Positions 32,708 to 41,226 of a DNA stretch of 64,000 bases are shown here, in pieces. The stretch is taken from assembly GCA_038230255.1 (NCBI GenBank), contig JBBRNP010000001.1:372001-436000 (forward strand), written 5' to 3'. The number at the start of each line of letters is the position of its first letter. Within the stretch, counting starts at the first letter, position 1. A program made the position numbers and the translations under genes. The stretch is from AV40 sp038230255. Its GTDB lineage: Bacteria; Verrucomicrobiota; Verrucomicrobiia; Chthoniobacterales; UBA10450. The notes below the pieces were generated by a model that saw only the letters and a program-made list of their open reading frames with translations, was not told the DNA's origin and made no database searches.

Positions 32708-33329
32708 AATCCGATTTTGCAGCCAGCCGCACCAGTTGTCGATCTTGCCAATGCCGCATGAACACGAGCGCGCAGGTCGCACCGATCAGGCACATAAACA
32801 TGTCGGCCTGCGTGTCCCAGACGTCGCCCTGAGTAGCGAGGAATTCGGTGGAGGCACTGCCGCTCAACAGCGCCGTCCACCATTCGATGAATTCATAAGA
32901 GGCGCTGATGGCAAGACAGATGGAAATAATGAGGAACGGTTGCCAGCGCGGTCGATTCAAAATGCGCAGCCGAATAAATATCTCGCGCGCGATCATTGCC
33001 GGAACAAATCCCTGCGCGAAATGGCCGAGCCGATCGTAGTGGTTGCGTTGCCAGTGAAAAACTTCTTTAAGCCAGTTGAAGAGCGGTTCGTGCGCGTAGG
33101 TCCAATGACCACCGACGCACAAGATCGAGATATGGATCGCGATGAGCGTGTAAACGAGCGTGGTGAATTGAAATCGTCGATAAGTCGCGGCCAAAACGAT
33201 CAAGCCGATGATGCCGGGAAAAACTTCCAGCCACCAGGTGAGACGATCGTGCGGATGAATCCCCGACCAAACGAAAACGATCGCGACGCCGAGCAACAAC
33301 GCGATGTGTGATTTCGGAATTTTTCGCAT
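32676..33329 (-). CDS. DUF2238 (YjdF-like) membrane protein
   Basis: From the ATG at 33329 (MRKIPKSHIALLLG) the protein has 217 residues and about six membrane helices, with the conserved GGHWTYAHEPLFNW, NHYDRLGHFAQGFVPA and GDVWDTQADM stretches of DUF2238/YjdF. Function is unknown; conserved His and Asp residues face the membrane. An upstream in-frame ATG at 33431 would translate a palindromic repeat and is rejected. The C-terminus runs into a family F repeat. Confidence 0.85.
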   Translation of the reverse strand: MRKIPKSHIALLLGVAIVFVWSGIHPHDRLTWWLEVFPGIIGLIVLAATYRRFQFTTLVYTLIAIHISILCVGGHWTYAHEPLFNWLKEVFHWQRNHYDRLGHFAQGFVPAMIAREIFIRLRILNRPRWQPFLIISICLAISASYEFIEWWTALLSGSASTEFLATQGDVWDTQADMFMCLIGATCALVFMRHWQDRQLVRLAAKSDLPAKHANARE

Positions 33330-33339
33330 TTGCTGAGCT

Positions 33340-33399
33340 CCCTCACCTGCCGCTTCGCGACTTCCTCTCCCTCGGGGAGGGAGAGGATGGAGGTGAGGG
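33340..33399. repeat. Palindromic repeat between DUF2238 and pdxA
   Basis: CCCTCACCT at one end and AGGTGAGGG at the other enclose a strong central hairpin, CCTCTCCCTCGGGGAGGGAG. The element encodes the last 18 or so residues of PdxA (PSPPSSPSPRERKSRSGR). Confidence 0.75.
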
Positions 33400-34338
33400 T
33401 TTCGGTGCGTTCGAAGCCAATTCAACCGCAAGATTGATCGCGGCGATCATGCTATCGGCACGCGCGATTCCCTTGCCGGCGATCTCAAACGCGGTGCCGT
33501 GATCGGGGCTGGTGCGCGGGAAGGGCAATCCGAGCGTGGCGTTCACACCGTTGTGGAACGCGTGCAGTTTGAGCGGGATCAACCCCTGGTCGTGATACAT
33601 GCAAAGCACGGCGTCGAATTCGCCTTCGACCGAGCGATGAAAAACCGTATCCGGTGAATGCGGCCCGGTGAAAAGCAGTGACGAGTGACGAGTGACGTGT
33701 GACGAGTTTAGTTCAGCGACAGCCGGCGCAATGATTTCGATTTCTTCGCGACCAATTTTCCCAGATTCCCCGGCATGCGGATTCAATCCGGCGACTGCGA
33801 TCCGAAATGCGCGAGTCCCCGAACTTTCTTTCGCGTCATTTGCAACTTGACCGGTTAAACCGGTCAAGTTTGTGTGACGCTGTAAAAACTCGGCGAGAAG
33901 CAAACCCACGCGGACAATCTCGGGTTGCTTCAGCATGCGCGGAACCTCGCTCAACGGAATGTGTGCAGTCACGAGTGCGACCGTAATTTTGCCGCCGGTC
34001 AAACACATGGCGAAGTTTTCCACGCTGCAGCGCTCGCCGAAAAACTCGGTTTGGCCGGGAAACTTGAACCCGGCTTCGTACATCCGCGCTTTGTGAATCG
34101 GCCCGGTGACAATCGCCTGCAGGTCGCCTCGCCGCGCGCGCGTCACTGCTTCCTCAAGCGCAGCCGCGGCTGCGCGCGCAGTTTCAATTGTGGGCGCGCC
34201 CGGTTGGCAATCGGACTGCCGGCCAATCACGACGTATTCCGCCGAATCCGGAACCCGTCCCGATTTCAGGGCAAGATCGACAATTTCCGGTCCGATACCG
34301 GCGCAATCACCGAGCGTAATACCAATGCGCGGTCGCAT
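33343..34338 (-). CDS. pdxA: 4-hydroxythreonine-4-phosphate dehydrogenase
   Basis: The 331-residue protein starts MRPRIGITLGDCAGIGPEIV and has the PdxA metal and substrate motifs (VTGPIHKARM, VAGLNPHAGESGKIGREE, MYHDQGLIPLKLHAF, LGLPFPRTSPDHGTAFEIAG). It oxidises 4-phosphohydroxy-threonine in pyridoxal phosphate synthesis. Three segments look repeat-derived: NLTGLTGQV from a palindrome at 33844-33870, SSHVTRHSS from a GTGACGA tract at 33676-33709, and the C-terminal tail from the palindrome at 33340. Core motifs are intact, so the enzyme is probably active. Confidence 0.92.
   Translation of the reverse strand: MRPRIGITLGDCAGIGPEIVDLALKSGRVPDSAEYVVIGRQSDCQPGAPTIETARAAAAALEEAVTRARRGDLQAIVTGPIHKARMYEAGFKFPGQTEFFGERCSVENFAMCLTGGKITVALVTAHIPLSEVPRMLKQPEIVRVGLLLAEFLQRHTNLTGLTGQVANDAKESSGTRAFRIAVAGLNPHAGESGKIGREEIEIIAPAVAELNSSHVTRHSSLLFTGPHSPDTVFHRSVEGEFDAVLCMYHDQGLIPLKLHAFHNGVNATLGLPFPRTSPDHGTAFEIAGKGIARADSMIAAINLAVELASNAPKPSPPSSPSPRERKSRSGR
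33676..33709. repeat. GTGACGA tandem repeat within pdxA
   Basis: Four near-identical units (GTGACGA, GTGACGA, GTGACGT, GTGACGA) are translated in frame as part of NSSHVTRHSSLL. The reverse complement resembles the GTCACT tract at 28331-28361. Confidence 0.65.
33844..33870. repeat. 27-bp perfect palindrome within pdxA
   Basis: AACTTGACCGGTT followed by AAACCGGTCAAGTT forms a near-perfect hairpin that is translated in frame as NLTGLTGQV. The position corresponds to a variable surface segment of PdxA. Confidence 0.7.
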
Positions 34339-34433
34339 GTCGCATCTTCAACAAGAGCACGCGCGCTAGCAAGCGGCGGTTAGGAGACGAAGCGGAAGCG
34401 GAAGAGCAGTTGTCGATCTTGTCGATCGACGAC

Positions 34434-35417
34434 TCAGAACGTTTTGATGAACGCCTTCGAGCGCAAACCGACGAGCCACTTCTCCTGCAATCTTTGCGCT
34501 TCGTGTTGCATCAATTTCTTTTCGACGTCGGCGCGGACATTGGCGAGCGACTTGGTATCGCCGCCGTGTTTGTCTTCGACTTTGAGGATGTAATAATTGC
34601 CGCCGAACTCGATGACATTGCTGGTTTTGCCCGGCTCGAGGTTGAACGCGACTTTCTCGAGCGGCGCGGCCAGCGTCTTGCGCTCGACCCAGCCCCAATC
34701 GCCGCCTTTCTCGCGGGTGCTGTCTTCGGAATAAAGCTGCGCCATGCGTTCGAATTCGGCGCCGTTGACGAGCTTGCCGAAAATTTCGTCGGCCATCGCT
34801 TTTTGGGCGGCGGCGTTACCGTCGCTGGCGTGGCTTGGAATCATGATCAAGCGCAATTTGACTTGCGCCTTGCTGGTGAATTCGTCGCGGTGCTCTTTGT
34901 AATATTCTTCCACTTTCACGGGCGAAGCGACGGTGTTGAGCTTGACGTTCTTGCCCCGCATCGCTTGAACGATCATTTTTTCCGTCTCCATCTTTTTGAA
35001 TTCGCCCATGGAGAAGTTCTGCGCCTCGAGCGTTTTAATGAAGGTGTTGCGGTCGCCGCCAAACTCCGTTCGAACGATGTCATGCATCCGATCTTCAACG
35101 AAGTGGTCCGGAATCTGATAATTCTCTTTCTTGAACGCCTGAATAATAAGCTGGCGATCGATCAAATCCTGGAGCGCAGCCTTGCGCGCTTCCTTAACCT
35201 TATTGACCAGCTCCTCGCCGCTAAATTGCGCGCGCAATAATTTTTCTCGCGGCCCGACCAGGCTTCGCACCTGAGAAAAGGTGATCACGTCGCCATTCAC
35301 GACCGCCGCCACACCATCGACCACCTCCGGGTCGCCCGCGGCGTAAGCGGCGTGGCAAATGGGTGAGAAATTCAGCAGGCAGGCTGCGATCAGTGCGATG
35401 AGAATTTGCCGCATCAT
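34434..35417 (-). CDS. SurA-like periplasmic peptidyl-prolyl isomerase
   Basis: The 327-residue protein has a signal peptide (ILIALIAACLLNFSPICHA), a SurA-type N-terminal chaperone region (VVDGVAAVVNGDVITFSQV) and one PpiC/rotamase domain near residues 180-285 (QVKLRLIMIPSHA, LYSEDSTREKGGDWGWV, YYILKVEDKHGG). It should help fold outer-membrane proteins. The start overlaps the mfd stop by four bases, and pdxA follows, giving an mfd-surA-pdxA order. SurA-pdxA adjacency is familiar from other bacteria. Confidence 0.85.
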   Translation of the reverse strand: MMRQILIALIAACLLNFSPICHAAYAAGDPEVVDGVAAVVNGDVITFSQVRSLVGPREKLLRAQFSGEELVNKVKEARKAALQDLIDRQLIIQAFKKENYQIPDHFVEDRMHDIVRTEFGGDRNTFIKTLEAQNFSMGEFKKMETEKMIVQAMRGKNVKLNTVASPVKVEEYYKEHRDEFTSKAQVKLRLIMIPSHASDGNAAAQKAMADEIFGKLVNGAEFERMAQLYSEDSTREKGGDWGWVERKTLAAPLEKVAFNLEPGKTSNVIEFGGNYYILKVEDKHGGDTKSLANVRADVEKKLMQHEAQRLQEKWLVGLRSKAFIKTF

Positions 35418-38400
35418 GTAAATTTTTTTGTTAGCTCTAAAACTTCCCCGAGATGCGCTGGCTTTGCAACTAAACGGGGGAACTTGCCTTCGACAAGTAT
35501 AAACTCGCCCCGCCGGGTCAGCATCAACTTTCGCTCGCGCACTTCCACGCGACTGATGCCGGCTTTGGCGGCGGCGAGCTTGATTTCCGCGAGAAGGAAC
35601 AAGTTGTCAACCGCTTCCGGGAATTTCCCGAACCGGTCGCGCCATTCGCGCCGGACGCGTTCAAATTGCTCGCGGGTGCCGATCCCGGCGATCTCGCGAT
35701 AAGCTTTGATCCGCAATCCGGTGTCGCTGACGTAATTGGCGGAAACGAAGGCCGGAATTCGCTTCTCGGGCCCAAGCTGGGCGAACTCGGCTTCATTGGT
35801 CGCCACGAAATCGATCCGAAGATCGACATCGAGCCGCGGCTGAAATTTTCGCCCTTTCAATTGGGCGACGGCTTGTTTGAGAAGCTGACAATAAAGATCG
35901 AAACCGATCGCCATAATGTGGCCGCTCTGGGCGGTGCCGAGAATGCTGCCGGCCCCGCGAATTTCGAGGTCGCGCATGGCGATGCGAAAACCCGCGCCGA
36001 GCGAACTGTATTGCTTGATCGCGTTGATGCGTTTGCGCGCGGCGCCAACGGTCATCATTTCGCGCGGCAAAAGGAGGTAGGCGTAAGCTTTGTGCTCGGC
36101 GCGACCGACGCGGCCGCGCAATTGGTAAAGATCGGCCAGGCCGAAACGATCGGCGCGATCGATGATGATCGTGTTCGCATTCGGAATATCGAGACCGCTC
36201 TCGATGATCGTGGTGCAAACAAGCACGTCGATTTTTCCGGCAACAAAACGTGCCATCACTTCCTCGAGCTCGTCGGCATCCATTTGTCCGTGCCCAACTT
36301 CGACCCGCCCGTTCGGCACAAGATCGACAATTTTTTCTCGCATGCGCTCGATGGTCTGGACGCGGTTGTGTAAAAAATAAACCTGGCCCTGCCGTTCGAG
36401 CTCGCGATTGATCGCGTCCCGAATAATGCGCTCGTCATAACCGCAAACAATTGTTTCCACCGGTAAACGGTTAAGCGGCGGCGTTTCGATGGTGGACATG
36501 TCTTTTGCGCCGACGAGCGAAAGATAAAGCGTGCGCGGAATGGGCGTGGCCGAAAGCGTCAGCACGTCGACCAGCTTGAAGAGCTCCTTGAATTTTTCTT
36601 TGTGCAGTACGCCGAAGCGCTGTTCTTCGTCGATTACCACCAGGCCGAGATCTTTGAATATGACATCGCCGGAAATGAGCCGGTGCGTGCCGATGACGAT
36701 GTCGATGCCGCCCTGGCGAACCAGCTCGAGGATTTTGCGCTGCTCGCCATGCGTCCGAAACCGGCTCAGCATTTCGATTCGGACCGGATAATCGAGCATG
36801 CGTTGTCGAAAAACCTCGAAGTGCTGTTGCGCGAGCACGGTCGTGGGTGCAAGCATGGCGACTTGTCTTCCGTCCATGACTGCTTTGAAGGCGGCCCGAA
36901 TTGCCACTTCCGTTTTGCCGAAGCCGACATCGCCGCAGATCAATCGGTCCATCGGTCGCGGCTGCTCCATATCGATCTTCGCGTCGATGATCGCCTTCAT
37001 CTGGTCGGGCGTTTCGCGAAACGGAAACGAATGCTCGAATTCACGTTGCCATTTTGTGTCCGGGCCGAAAGCATGGCCGGGAACCGTTTCGCGCTCGGCC
37101 TGGACCGCAAGCATTTTTCCGGCGTAATCGAAAATGGATGAGGCCGCGCTTTTTTTTGCGCGCGCCCATTTTGCATCGGCCAGAGAACTGAGCTGCGGAG
37201 ATCGTTTGCCGACGCCGACATAACGTGAAACGAGATATGCTTGCTCGAGCGGGACGTAGAGCTTGGCTTCGTCAGCGAACTCGAGCGCGAGCACTTCTTG
37301 TTCGCCGTTGATCGACGTCGGAATGCGCGTCAGGCCGGCAAACCGCGCCACTCCATGTTCAAGATGAACGACGAGATCGTCTTCATTCAATTCGCTGAAG
37401 TCGATTTGGGCGCGGTGACGCTCAGCGTGATACAACCGCCTTCGCGCATGCGGCGCGAAACGGCCGAATAATTCAGGGGCGGACAAAACGACCAGGTTTG
37501 CCGGCGGAAAACAAAATCCGCGCGCGAGTGTGCCCAGAACAAGATCGACATCTTGCAATGCGTCGGCGCTGATCAATTCGCGGAAACGCTCGATCTCGCC
37601 CTCGGTCTGGAAATAAACGACGATGCGCGCCGTGTTTTTGCGCCATTCGCTCAGTCGTTTGATGAATTGATCGCGTTTCGCTTCCGCGAGCAGGAAATCG
37701 CCAACCGCGAACTCACCGATATCGCAATCCTGAAATGCGCCGCTGAAATCCTCAGGGCCGCTTTCGATCCAGCTTTCGCTGATTTGAATTCGAGACGTTG
37801 ATTTTTCCTCCGGCTCGATGTCGATGGCCAGATCATCTTTGCCGATGTAATCGCGAACGAATCCGGTTTGATCGTCCGCCGCGCCGAGCAGGATGTCGAT
37901 CCTGCCCAGGTCGCGGACCGAGGTTTGGGTATCGATATCGAACTCGCGGAGCGATTCGACGTTATCGCCAAAGAACTCGAGCCGTACCGGCAGCGGGGCC
38001 TGCCACGAATAAAGATCGACGATGCCGCCGCGCACAGCGACGTGTCCGCGAGTGGTGACTTGGGCGACGCGGTCGTAGCCGGCGGCGCTCAATTTTTCGA
38101 GCAACTGCTCCATGGTCAAAGCGCTGCCGCGTTTGATTTTCAAAGTCGAAGCGGACACTGCGCCGCGTTTCGGCGCAGGTTGATCGAGGCTTGCGCGCGT
38201 CGCGACGATGACGTGCGGCCCGGATTCGCTGTCGATCTGGGCGAGAAGCGCGAGACGTTCGGCCGCAATTTCGGGATCGGGCAAAACGTTTTCGACCGCG
38301 GCGAATTCGGCTTCGGGCAAGAATTGCGCGCTCGGAAGCCAATTCAGGATTGTTTCGTAAAGCGAATCCTGATTGCGCACACCCGGGCAGAGAATCCAGA

Positions 38401-38572
38401 CCGTTTTTCGTACCCGGCGCGCGATAATCGCAGCCAGGAAAGCCTGGGCCGGTGCGATGACGTGCGAGAATTTTACCCGCGCGCGTTGGGTCTCGATCTG
38501 TTCGAGCTTGCGCGCAATCGGGGCACTTTGCTCGACGCGCTCGAGCAATTCGCCGGATGTCGATCTTTCCAC
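35414..38572 (-). CDS. mfd: Transcription-repair coupling factor
   Basis: The 1052-residue protein has the Mfd order: a UvrB-like N-terminal part, a CarD-like RNA polymerase interaction domain (EDDLVVHLEHGVARFAGL), a RecG-like helicase (ICGDVGFGKTEVAIRAAFKA, MLAPTTVLAQQH, DEEQRFGVLHKEKFKE) and a TRCF C-terminal domain. It pushes stalled RNA polymerase off DNA lesions and recruits UvrA. The chain is somewhat shorter than the E. coli protein, mainly at the N-terminus. Confidence 0.94.
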   Translation of the reverse strand: MERSTSGELLERVEQSAPIARKLEQIETQRARVKFSHVIAPAQAFLAAIIARRVRKTVWILCPGVRNQDSLYETILNWLPSAQFLPEAEFAAVENVLPDPEIAAERLALLAQIDSESGPHVIVATRASLDQPAPKRGAVSASTLKIKRGSALTMEQLLEKLSAAGYDRVAQVTTRGHVAVRGGIVDLYSWQAPLPVRLEFFGDNVESLREFDIDTQTSVRDLGRIDILLGAADDQTGFVRDYIGKDDLAIDIEPEEKSTSRIQISESWIESGPEDFSGAFQDCDIGEFAVGDFLLAEAKRDQFIKRLSEWRKNTARIVVYFQTEGEIERFRELISADALQDVDLVLGTLARGFCFPPANLVVLSAPELFGRFAPHARRRLYHAERHRAQIDFSELNEDDLVVHLEHGVARFAGLTRIPTSINGEQEVLALEFADEAKLYVPLEQAYLVSRYVGVGKRSPQLSSLADAKWARAKKSAASSIFDYAGKMLAVQAERETVPGHAFGPDTKWQREFEHSFPFRETPDQMKAIIDAKIDMEQPRPMDRLICGDVGFGKTEVAIRAAFKAVMDGRQVAMLAPTTVLAQQHFEVFRQRMLDYPVRIEMLSRFRTHGEQRKILELVRQGGIDIVIGTHRLISGDVIFKDLGLVVIDEEQRFGVLHKEKFKELFKLVDVLTLSATPIPRTLYLSLVGAKDMSTIETPPLNRLPVETIVCGYDERIIRDAINRELERQGQVYFLHNRVQTIERMREKIVDLVPNGRVEVGHGQMDADELEEVMARFVAGKIDVLVCTTIIESGLDIPNANTIIIDRADRFGLADLYQLRGRVGRAEHKAYAYLLLPREMMTVGAARKRINAIKQYSSLGAGFRIAMRDLEIRGAGSILGTAQSGHIMAIGFDLYCQLLKQAVAQLKGRKFQPRLDVDLRIDFVATNEAEFAQLGPEKRIPAFVSANYVSDTGLRIKAYREIAGIGTREQFERVRREWRDRFGKFPEAVDNLFLLAEIKLAAAKAGISRVEVRERKLMLTRRGEFILVEGKFPRLVAKPAHLGEVLELTKKFT

Positions 38573-38609
38573 GGCGAACTTTCGCCGAAAGTCCGGGGTC
38601 GGCTACGGA

Positions 38610-39212
38610 TTAATTCGTGATCGTGACCGGAGTACCGGTGGAAACCGACTTGAAGAAACTCTCCGCCATGAATTGCGGCATCCGAATGCAACCGTGGGAT
38701 GCGGGATAGCCTGGCAGATAACCCGCGTGCATTCCGACACCATCGACGATGCGCATAAAGAAAGGCATCGGCGAGCCTTTGAAATGTGTGCCCGGAGGTT
38801 TTTTATCGTCGACGGAAACGTTCGGCATCACGACATTTCCGGCGTCGTCAACGAAGTCGCCGTATTTGGTCGAGACGTGGTTTATGTCCTTTTGGATGAT
38901 CGAGAAGTGACCGGCGGGTGTATTCAGGCCTTCACGTCCGGTCGAGAGCTGCGAAATGCCGACCAGCATTCCGCTTTTATAAAAATAGGCGCGCTGTTCT
39001 TTGATACTGATTTTCACCGACGGTTTGCCGCCAATGTGATCGCCATCCCAATAGGAGACGTTGTCAGTCGGCGCGCCGGTAGTAGGAGCGGGGCCGTGAG
39101 TGCCGGCAAGATATTGGGCCTGGCCCGAGTAGCGGACGTCTTCCTCGCAGCTGGTGAGGAACGCAATCGCAAAAAATGGCAAAAGGAACGGCCGATAAAA
39201 TGAAGAACGCAT
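38610..39212 (-). CDS. L,D-transpeptidase (YkuD) lipoprotein
   Basis: From the ATG at 39212 (MRSSFYRPFLLPFFAIAFL) the protein has 200 residues. A lipobox (FLTSC) indicates lipid anchoring. The YkuD domain shows SVKISIKEQRAYFYKSG and the catalytic motif MHAGYLPGYPASHGCIRM with its Cys. It would form 3-3 peptidoglycan crosslinks or attach proteins to the wall. A longer in-frame start at 39416 would place about 68 unrelated residues before the signal sequence and is rejected. Confidence 0.88.
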   Translation of the reverse strand: MRSSFYRPFLLPFFAIAFLTSCEEDVRYSGQAQYLAGTHGPAPTTGAPTDNVSYWDGDHIGGKPSVKISIKEQRAYFYKSGMLVGISQLSTGREGLNTPAGHFSIIQKDINHVSTKYGDFVDDAGNVVMPNVSVDDKKPPGTHFKGSPMPFFMRIVDGVGMHAGYLPGYPASHGCIRMPQFMAESFFKSVSTGTPVTITN

Positions 39213-39340
39213 AAAAACTTTTCGGTCGAACCCTGTACCGACCCCGTATCTAAAGTCAAGAGGTGTGGCACTGGCAGGACCAGCCACTTCGCCCGTTTCC
39301 GCGGCTTGAATTGTGCTTTGTTCGAGGCAGCGTTTCCGGC

Positions 39341-39688
39341 ATGCCGACTTACGAGTATCACTGCCAGAAGTGCGACAAGAATTTTGAGATGTCTCAATCA
39401 ATGCGCGACGAACCACTCCAGGAATGTCCGAAGGACCTTTGCCAGCTTCCGAAATGGGGCCACGGCAAGGTAAAACGTCTTCTCGGCACCGGCGCGGGGA
39501 TTATTTTCAAAGGCTCCGGTTTTTACAGCACCGATTATCGGAGCCAAGCCTATCAGGATGCGGCTAAGAAAGAAGCGCCCGGCGCTGCGAGTGAGAAATC
39601 CGATGCCGGCAAGGAATCGAAGACGCCCCCGGCAAAAACATCGACCACGACTCCATCGACTAAACCGGAAAAGGAATCGGCTTCATGA
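39341..39688 (+). CDS. FmdB-type zinc-ribbon protein
   Basis: From the ATG at 39341 (MPTYEYHCQKCDKNFEMSQS) the protein has 115 residues. The CxxC pair of an FmdB/CxxC_CxxC_SSSS ribbon is present, followed by GAGIIFKGSGFYSTDYRS and a long Lys/Pro/Thr-rich tail. The second metal pair reads CPKDLC rather than CxxC. The role of this family is unknown and often regulatory. The stop overlaps the start of the next zinc-ribbon gene by four bases. Confidence 0.82.
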   Translation: MPTYEYHCQKCDKNFEMSQSMRDEPLQECPKDLCQLPKWGHGKVKRLLGTGAGIIFKGSGFYSTDYRSQAYQDAAKKEAPGAASEKSDAGKESKTPPAKTSTTTPSTKPEKESAS

Positions 39689-40431
39689 CAACGACAACAA
39701 TGACGAAAGTGGTTTGCACGGAGTGCCGGCACGAAAACGAAGCCGAGCGTATCTATTGCCACAACTGTGGCGAACGCTTGGACCGTTCCGTTGTGATTGC
39801 GAAACAAAAAGCGCCGGACCCTCAGGAAACACATCGGCGTTTGCAGAAAATGTTGGGACCGCCGAACCGAGCGCGGCAAAATTTCTTCGCGGTCAGCAAA
39901 CTCGCTTTGACCGCGGCCGTTGTTGCCGCGGTGGTGGAGATTGCGCTTCCGCCGGAACTTCCGGCGCCGACTAAGAGTGTGCCTCAGCAAATCGATCTCG
40001 ATTTGGAAAACGCAGCTTCGTATCAAAAGACGGGACCGCTGGAATATTCGCAGGACCAGATCAACGCGTATCTGACGTATCGATTAACCAGCAAGAAAAA
40101 GGCGCTGAATAATCCGGTGCTGACATTCGTGCGCGCCACCGCTTCCTTCCAGGAAAACGCTTGCACGATCGGAGTGGAACGCTCGCTCTTCGGCTATTCA
40201 CTTTTCAGCCGCGCATCTTATCGCGTTGATACGGGCGCGGGAAAAATTACGGCCGCAAACAATGGCGGCTGGATCGGGCGGCTGCCGGTCCATCCCGGGA
40301 TCATGCAATTCGCCGAGATCATTTTCGTCGACTTATGGTCGGCGCTCGAGCGTGAGCGAAAGTTGATCGGCAAAATGGGAGCGATTAACTTTCACGACGG
40401 CAGCGTTAGCATAACGCCGCCGACTCGTTAA
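39685..40431 (+). CDS. Zinc-ribbon membrane-anchored protein
   Basis: The 248-residue protein begins with a zinc ribbon (VVCTECRHENEAERIYCHNCGERL) at about residues 9-32. One hydrophobic helix follows (LALTAAVVAAVVEIAL), then an extracytoplasmic domain (QINAYLTYRLTSKKKALNNP, SFQENACTIGVERSLFGYSL, GAINFHDGSVSITPP). I recognise no named family for the outer domain. Translational coupling to the FmdB gene suggests joint function. Confidence 0.7.
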   Translation: MTTTTMTKVVCTECRHENEAERIYCHNCGERLDRSVVIAKQKAPDPQETHRRLQKMLGPPNRARQNFFAVSKLALTAAVVAAVVEIALPPELPAPTKSVPQQIDLDLENAASYQKTGPLEYSQDQINAYLTYRLTSKKKALNNPVLTFVRATASFQENACTIGVERSLFGYSLFSRASYRVDTGAGKITAANNGGWIGRLPVHPGIMQFAEIIFVDLWSALERERKLIGKMGAINFHDGSVSITPPTR

Positions 40432-40440
40432 AAGGAAAGT

Positions 40441-40479
40441 GGCCGGGAGCCCGCCATTTCTCCATCGGACTCACCGGCC
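40441..40479. terminator. Possible bidirectional terminator
   Basis: GGCCGG and CCGGCC enclose a GC-rich imperfect stem between convergent genes. Short CCAA/TCAA repeats and a TTTTAG tract follow on the plus strand. Evidence is limited to symmetry and position. Confidence 0.35.
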
Positions 40480-40512
40480 AACCAACCAATCAACCAATCT
40501 GTTTTAGTTTCG

Positions 40513-41154
40513 TTAGTAACGGAGACCCAGGTTTCGCAGGAGCTGTCCGTTGATGTTGCCGGCCACACGCAGGCCGTGGTCCCGCTCATACGCGAGAATG
40601 GCGTAATGCGTCCGCGGTCCCATGACTCCATCGATCACACCGCGATAGTAACCAGCTCGCGCCAACCGCGATTGAACTTGGATCACAATTGATCCATTCG
40701 CGTAGGTGTTGTAAGCCGGCCGGTTATAACCGTAGTAGCCGTAGCTGTACGGGTACGTTCCGTAAGAATCGTACGGGTAGTAGCCGTAGGAGTACGGGGA
40801 ACCGAATCCGAATGAAACGGTTGGCCCGTACGAGTACGGATAGCCGTAGCCGTACGAACGGTACGGGTAGCTATAACCATATCTGCTGCCGCCCACGTAA
40901 ACTGTGCTTCGGTTACGGACGGTTCCAGTTCGGACCGAGGTGTTATTACCGCCAGTGAAAACGGTGCTTCTGTTACGAACGGTTCCAGTCCGAACCGTCC
41001 TGTTTCCGCTAGTTGTTATCGCGGTCGTAGTATTTTTCGCCGCTCGCACTTTTGTTTTCGAGCGAGCCTGGTCGTTCCCGTGGGCCGCCATAGCAACCGA
41101 CCCCGTTAACATCGCCCCTGCGACCACGCCTATTAGTATGCGTTTTGTGTTCAT
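40513..41154 (-). CDS. Exported Tyr/Gly-rich protein with peptidoglycan-binding domain
   Basis: The 213-residue protein has a signal peptide (ILIGVVAGAMLTGSVAMAAH), a duplicated 20-residue unit (VRTGTVRNRSTV appears twice, one unit apart), a Tyr/Gly/Ser-rich middle (GYSYPYRSYGYGYPYSYG) and a C-terminal PG_binding_1 domain (VQSRLARAGYYRGVIDGVMG). The last domain usually anchors proteins to the cell wall. The repeats suggest a structural or adhesive envelope role. The central codons are themselves a near-tandem TACGGGTA-type repeat. Confidence 0.8.
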   Translation of the reverse strand: MNTKRILIGVVAGAMLTGSVAMAAHGNDQARSKTKVRAAKNTTTAITTSGNRTVRTGTVRNRSTVFTGGNNTSVRTGTVRNRSTVYVGGSRYGYSYPYRSYGYGYPYSYGPTVSFGFGSPYSYGYYPYDSYGTYPYSYGYYGYNRPAYNTYANGSIVIQVQSRLARAGYYRGVIDGVMGPRTHYAILAYERDHGLRVAGNINGQLLRNLGLRY

Positions 41155-41226
41155 AATTTTCTTTTTTTGGTTCTAGAAATTAGACGTTAAGAACAGCTCA
41201 GAGTTTCACCTTTTTTTACGAAAAAT

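Noticed and set aside
31809..33311. 500-codon open frame on the plus strand
   Set aside because: It lies antisense to the ABC permease and DUF2238 genes, is rich in charged residues as expected from the complement of membrane proteins, and spans two genes and a gap.
33330..33431. Upstream start for the DUF2238 protein
   Set aside because: The added residues (HPLPPRGRGSREAAGEG) come from the palindrome at 33340-33399 and precede the natural first membrane helix.
36256..37141. Small plus-strand frames inside mfd
   Set aside because: All are antisense to conserved helicase motifs of Mfd and lack ribosome sites or family similarity.
39213..39416. Longer start for the L,D-transpeptidase
   Set aside because: It would place 68 residues before a clear lipoprotein signal and overlap the divergent FmdB gene.
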